Of a stretch of DNA of 64,000 nt, positions 60,406 to 64,000 are shown piece after piece. This DNA is from Firmicutes bacterium HGW-Firmicutes-1. Lineage in GTDB: Bacteria; Bacillota; Clostridia; Lachnospirales; Vallitaleaceae. The first letter of the stretch is position 1. Each line of letters starts with the position of its first letter. A model generated the notes under the pieces. The model was not told the DNA's origin. It saw only the letters and a program-made list of their open reading frames with translations, and did no database searches. Position numbers and translations under genes: made by a program. The DNA lies in the NCBI GenBank assembly GCA_002841625.1, contig PHAG01000005.1, forward strand, positions 1-64,000, in the 5' to 3' direction.

Positions 60406-62214
60406 GTGAAGACTAGAAAAATCGTTTTGATTATATCTCTGGTATTAATCTTGATTGGGTCAATGCTAGGTTATGGAATTCAAACGGACTATGGAAACGT
60501 TGATATTAAAGAAGTTCAGTTTACCGGTACATTTGGCAACACGATTCATGGATATTTATATATTCCAAAGGGTGTAACAAAAGACAAACCTGCACCGGCA
60601 GTAATTAATTGCCATGGATACATAAATACAAAAGAAGTTCAAACGGGTTTTAGTATTGAATTCGCAAGAAGAGGCTATATCGTATTATCAATTGATATGC
60701 CGGGACATGGATATTCAGATGCAGTACCTCCAGGAGCAAGTGGATTTGACGGTTTCTTCTCAGGAACAACGGAGGCTTTCAAATATCTTTCAGGTCTGGA
60801 TATTGTTGACAAGAGTAAAATTGCCCTTGAAGGTCATTCCATGGGTGGGTGGAATGCTGCACAAGCGGCCCAAACTTTTGGAGAAAAAATTAATACCGTA
60901 GTATTAGTTGATTCTGCATCCGGTACATTTGGACCAGCATTATTTGATGAAAACTCACCATTTAATCATGCTGTTACCTTTGGAGATTCAGATGAGATGG
61001 TTTTGATGTTCTGGGAAGTTCCAAATGCAAGAGAGATTAATAAATCACCAAAACTTAAAAAGTCAATTGGTGTAACAGAAGACATAGAATATGGTAAAAT
61101 ATATGGTTCTTTTGAAAACAAAACTGCAAGAGCAGTGTTTCAAACTCCAGATACACATGCAGGAGCGCATATGTCAAGGGAAGCCATTGGAGCAGCGGTT
61201 GGATTTGTACAAGATGCGATGCCAGCAGGTAGTGTTATTCCATCAACAGATCAGGTATGGCCAATGCACGAATTTGCAAAATTGTTAAATTTAATTGGAA
61301 TTGGATTGTTTATCATATTTTTAGGTGGAGTATTACTGGATACTAAATATTTTGGAACACTTGTACAAGAAGGTCCACAAACATTGAATATCAGAGGTGG
61401 AAAAGCAATATGGGCAGTTCTTGCCTTGATTACAACTGCATTTCCTGCACTAATCTATTTTAAATACAAAGGGCCTACGTTCCTGGATGCAAGCTTTTTA
61501 CCGGGATCAGCTTTAGCACCTCAAGGAATAACAACTGCAATTGCAAGATGGTCAGTGATTAACGGAGTTATGTTTTTGGTATTGTTCCTAGTATGGCATT
61601 TTGCTTTTGGAAAAAAAGAAGGTGGTACACTAGTAACATACGGTATATCCACTTCAAGTGAAAAGAAAGAATTTTCTTGGAATTACATTGGAAAAACTGC
61701 ATTGCTTGCAGGTATTATATTAGGATGTACACAATTAATAGCTGCATTAGTAGGACATATATTTAAAATTGATTTTAGATTTTGGGTTATTGGATTTAAG
61801 GCATTGGATTTTGCTCATATTAAAATGGGTCTAGTATATTTCTGGCCATTCTTCTTCTTCTTCTTAATAGGTGCCTTGGCAGCCCAAACCTACTTAAGAA
61901 CTAAAAAATTAGAAGGTAAATATGCAGTAGTAATTCCATATTTAGCCGCAATATTAGTAAATGGTTTAGGTATGTTCGTGTTGGTACTCATGCAATATGT
62001 TCCTGCAATTACAACTGGAATAGCTGGGTTCCCAAATTTCACATTAGAAGCGATTGTAGGATTCCAGTTTATTGTAACACTTCCTTTTGCAGGAATTATC
62101 GCTACATACTTTAGTAAGAAAACATCCAACATATACTTGCCTGCATTCATAAATGCAGGGTTTATAACAATGTATGTTGTGATAGGACAAGCAATACATT
62201 ATTTCCCCAAATAA
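60406..62214 (+). CDS. Alpha/beta hydrolase fused to a polytopic membrane domain
   Basis: GTG 60406 follows GGAGGAATAAT. The 602-residue protein starts with a membrane anchor (KIVLIISLVLILIGSMLGYGI). An alpha/beta hydrolase domain lies at about 30-275: oxyanion INCHGYINT, DMPGHGYSD, nucleophile LEGHSMGGWNAA (Ser near 147), and possibly histidine in TPDTHAGAHMS. From about 290 to 600 there are seven or eight membrane helices without a known family. The hydrolase would face outside if the anchor is a simple signal-anchor. Fusions of a lipase-like domain with a multi-helix domain are uncommon. A monoacylglycerol-lipase-like gene follows, suggesting lipid metabolism. Confidence 0.75.
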   Translation: MKTRKIVLIISLVLILIGSMLGYGIQTDYGNVDIKEVQFTGTFGNTIHGYLYIPKGVTKDKPAPAVINCHGYINTKEVQTGFSIEFARRGYIVLSIDMPGHGYSDAVPPGASGFDGFFSGTTEAFKYLSGLDIVDKSKIALEGHSMGGWNAAQAAQTFGEKINTVVLVDSASGTFGPALFDENSPFNHAVTFGDSDEMVLMFWEVPNAREINKSPKLKKSIGVTEDIEYGKIYGSFENKTARAVFQTPDTHAGAHMSREAIGAAVGFVQDAMPAGSVIPSTDQVWPMHEFAKLLNLIGIGLFIIFLGGVLLDTKYFGTLVQEGPQTLNIRGGKAIWAVLALITTAFPALIYFKYKGPTFLDASFLPGSALAPQGITTAIARWSVINGVMFLVLFLVWHFAFGKKEGGTLVTYGISTSSEKKEFSWNYIGKTALLAGIILGCTQLIAALVGHIFKIDFRFWVIGFKALDFAHIKMGLVYFWPFFFFFLIGALAAQTYLRTKKLEGKYAVVIPYLAAILVNGLGMFVLVLMQYVPAITTGIAGFPNFTLEAIVGFQFIVTLPFAGIIATYFSKKTSNIYLPAFINAGFITMYVVIGQAIHYFPK

Positions 62215-62316
62215 ATAATGAAAGCCCAATATGCTAATTGAAAGCGAGTCAAAAAATATATGTAATGTATTTGTTCTCCCTTAAATATACATTTGCATAA
62301 AAATTTGTTATAATAA

Positions 62317-62352
62317 TAAGGAAGGCTTGAAGAATTCAAGACTTCCTTATTT
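62317..62352 (+). terminator. Terminator between the two hydrolase genes
   Basis: AAGGAAGGCTTGAA pairs with TTCAAGACTTCCTT around GAA, then ATTTAT. The long stem is strong but the T run is short. Confidence 0.75.
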
Positions 62353-62399
62353 ATCGTTAATATTCCAATGATCCAGCTAATTTATAATAAGGTTAGGTG

Positions 62400-63221
62400 A
62401 TGAATTTGAAAGCAAAAAATACTACGGATTATATGAATTCTAAAGATGGAACGAAACTATATTATGAGAAAAGTATAGTAGATAATCCTAAAGCTACAAT
62501 CATTATTATTCACGGAGTGTGTGAGCATCAGGGCAGATACAATTATGTTGTAGACAAATTAAATGATAAGAACTATAACGTTTACCGATTTGATTATAGA
62601 GGGCATGGAAAATCAGATGGTAAAAAAGCACATATTGATGATTTTAATGATGTGATAGATGATACAGATGCTATGGTAAATATTGTTAAAGCGGATGAAA
62701 AGAATACGAAAATATTTATTTTAGGTCACAGTTTTGGTGGCTTTATTGCTGTTGCATACGGAATAAAACATAAGGGAAAAGTAGATGGGTTTATCGTAAG
62801 CTCACCTACAGCAAGTGACGAGGCAGGAATACTTGAGCTTTTTAGAAAAGGAACAGATAAAAATGAGTATGTACCAAACAATTTAGCAAATCTACTTTGC
62901 TCTGATAAAAAAGTTTGCAAGGAATATATGGAAGATGTTATGGTACATAAAGAAATGACAATTGGTTTTGTGCAGGAAATGATTAAAGGAACTAAGTGGA
63001 TAAAAAGAAATATCTCTAAATTTAATTATCCGGTAGTGTTAATCCATGGTAAAAACGATCAGATTATTTCCTATCTTGATACAGAATACTTATTTGAACA
63101 AATGGCTTCTAAGGATAAAAAATTAAAAATATATCAGGGTATGCAGCATGAACTGCTAAATGAAGTAATTAAGGATAGAGTTATGGAAGATTTAACCCAA
63201 TGGATAGACGAAAGAGTGTAG
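62400..63221 (+). CDS. Alpha/beta hydrolase, monoacylglycerol lipase-like
   Basis: A 273-residue cytosolic hydrolase with IIIIHGVCEHQGRYNYVVDKL (oxyanion, residues about 34-54), YRFDYRGHGKSDGKKAHIDDF, nucleophile ILGHSFGGFIAVAYG (Ser near 111), acid in LIHGKNDQIIS and histidine in GMQHELLNE. The RGHGKSDG and HxSHE-like sequence is that of serine aminopeptidase S33/monoacylglycerol lipases. Start ATG 62400 has AGGTG just upstream. It probably hydrolyses acylglycerols or similar esters. The TrmB gene downstream may control it. Confidence 0.85.
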   Translation: MNLKAKNTTDYMNSKDGTKLYYEKSIVDNPKATIIIIHGVCEHQGRYNYVVDKLNDKNYNVYRFDYRGHGKSDGKKAHIDDFNDVIDDTDAMVNIVKADEKNTKIFILGHSFGGFIAVAYGIKHKGKVDGFIVSSPTASDEAGILELFRKGTDKNEYVPNNLANLLCSDKKVCKEYMEDVMVHKEMTIGFVQEMIKGTKWIKRNISKFNYPVVLIHGKNDQIISYLDTEYLFEQMASKDKKLKIYQGMQHELLNEVIKDRVMEDLTQWIDERV

Positions 63222-63304
63222 GATAGGATTGTAGTTGAGTATATAATAATGGTGTACTATATACGGTAAATAAGACGATTGTTAAGGGCATGGGAGGAAC
63301 ATAG

Positions 63305-64000
63305 ATGAAGCCAGAAATAATTATAACATTAAAGAACTTGGGATTTACGGAGTATGAAGCAAAAGCTTATTTGGCCTTGCTTGAAAAATCACCGTTATCT
63401 GGATATGGGGTTGCATTGAATTCTGGAGTGCCTCGTTCGAAAATATATGAAGTACTTGATGGGATGGCACAAAATGGTGAAGTATTAATCAGCTATGGAG
63501 CACCGGTATTATATGCGCCATTACCCCCAAAGGAATTGATTGAACGAAGACGTAATAAAACTGAAGAAAATTTTGATGCTGCATGTAATTCACTAGAAGA
63601 TTTTTCTTCAAGAGTAGAAGATAGAGACAACATTTGGAATATATCTGGGTACGATGAGATTATTAATAAAGCTAGGGAAATAATCAACGCAGCTACTGAA
63701 AGCCTAATTATTGAGATATGGAAAGAAGATTTTGAAAAAATAAATCAAGCATTAACAAATGCAGTAAAAAGGAAAATAAAAGTTAGTATTGCTGCTTATG
63801 AGGATATAGAATTAAGAAATGCAGAGGTTTACAAAGTTCCTGAAGAGTATCAAATAGGTGGTGATTTAGGGAGAAGTATTTCAATATGTGCAGATGGTAA
63901 AGAAGCTATGACTGGAGTTGTTTCTTTAGAGATCGAAAGTCTTGCAGCAACATCTAAACATCCAGGACTGACTATTCCGGTCTCTCAACTAATTAAGAGA
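63305..64000 (+). CDS. TrmB family transcriptional regulator (cut by window end)
   Basis: ATG 63305 (GGGAGGAACATAG) starts a frame open to the window end, 232 codons. The N-terminal winged helix LKNLGFTEYEAKAYLALLEK, then SGVPRSKIYEVLDGMAQNG, is the TrmB signature; YAPLPPKELIERR and a coiled coil follow, then the PLD-like sensor domain (ESLIIEIWKEDFEKI). TrmB regulators sense sugars or other small molecules. It lies 83 bases after the lipase-like hydrolase and co-directionally; whether it controls that gene or one beyond the window is open. Confidence 0.88.
   Translation, partial: MKPEIIITLKNLGFTEYEAKAYLALLEKSPLSGYGVALNSGVPRSKIYEVLDGMAQNGEVLISYGAPVLYAPLPPKELIERRRNKTEENFDAACNSLEDFSSRVEDRDNIWNISGYDEIINKAREIINAATESLIIEIWKEDFEKINQALTNAVKRKIKVSIAAYEDIELRNAEVYKVPEEYQIGGDLGRSISICADGKEAMTGVVSLEIESLAATSKHPGLTIPVSQLIKR

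Overview
The window looks like a chromosomal stretch of an AT-rich anaerobic Firmicute, most likely class Clostridia. The evidence is the strong AGGAGG-type ribosome binding sites, the TTGACA/TATAAT promoters, RNase J, HelD, class I fructose-bisphosphate aldolase, S-layer homology proteins, abundant 4Fe-4S proteins and hydrogenase-type nickel chaperones. No rRNA, tRNA or CRISPR array was seen. I cannot name the species.

Layout. 0-7.3 kb is an accessory zone full of broken genes: a YhcG-like fragment, a pirin fragment, a nitroreductase split by a 55-bp tandem duplication, a flavodoxin stub, an esterase tail and an AlkD fragment. Intact genes lie among them: MarR, TetR, an LCMT-type methyltransferase, a flavodoxin and a nitroreductase. 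7.3-16.1 kb holds a MalT/LuxR-type regulator, an S23-like four-helix protein coupled to an SLH protein, and a TetR/rifampin-phosphotransferase-like operon with a palindromic operator, followed by a structured non-coding stretch. 16.4-20.1 kb is an integrative mobilizable element in which mobC, the relaxase and the serine recombinase each carry one frameshift. 20.7-24.7 kb has an IS21 remnant, a two-component system with direct-repeat boxes, and a NapH/NosR-like 4Fe-4S membrane protein. 24.7-34.3 kb has a duplicated ABC ATPase tail, TerC and CaxA-type transporters, RNase J, an excisionase-like protein, HelD, a methyltransferase and aldolase. 34.4-37.7 kb has a UvrA-like protein and a small zinc-ribbon protein between two copies of a dispersed repeat.

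38.0-40.2 kb is a two-gene unit of a transposase-like integrase-fold protein and a flavin amine-oxidase-like protein. 40.5-49.5 kb is the most distinctive region. hypB, a 924-residue Fe-S/flavin oxidoreductase, hypA and a DUF5692-type membrane protein form one run of genes without any hydrogenase. A metallophore-type ABC importer and a metal-dependent amidohydrolase follow, preceded by a large palindrome and a compact structured leader. I read this as a candidate nickel (or related metal) acquisition and redox system, by inference.

49.7-64 kb contains a more GC-rich FtsX-type ABC exporter, a cupin, a Dus enzyme, a PRMT-like methyltransferase, PlsC, and an amino-acid ABC importer whose binding protein appears circularly permuted and is followed by a 15-bp tandem repeat. 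It ends with a hydrolase fused to a polytopic membrane domain, a monoacylglycerol-lipase-like hydrolase, and a TrmB regulator cut by the window edge.
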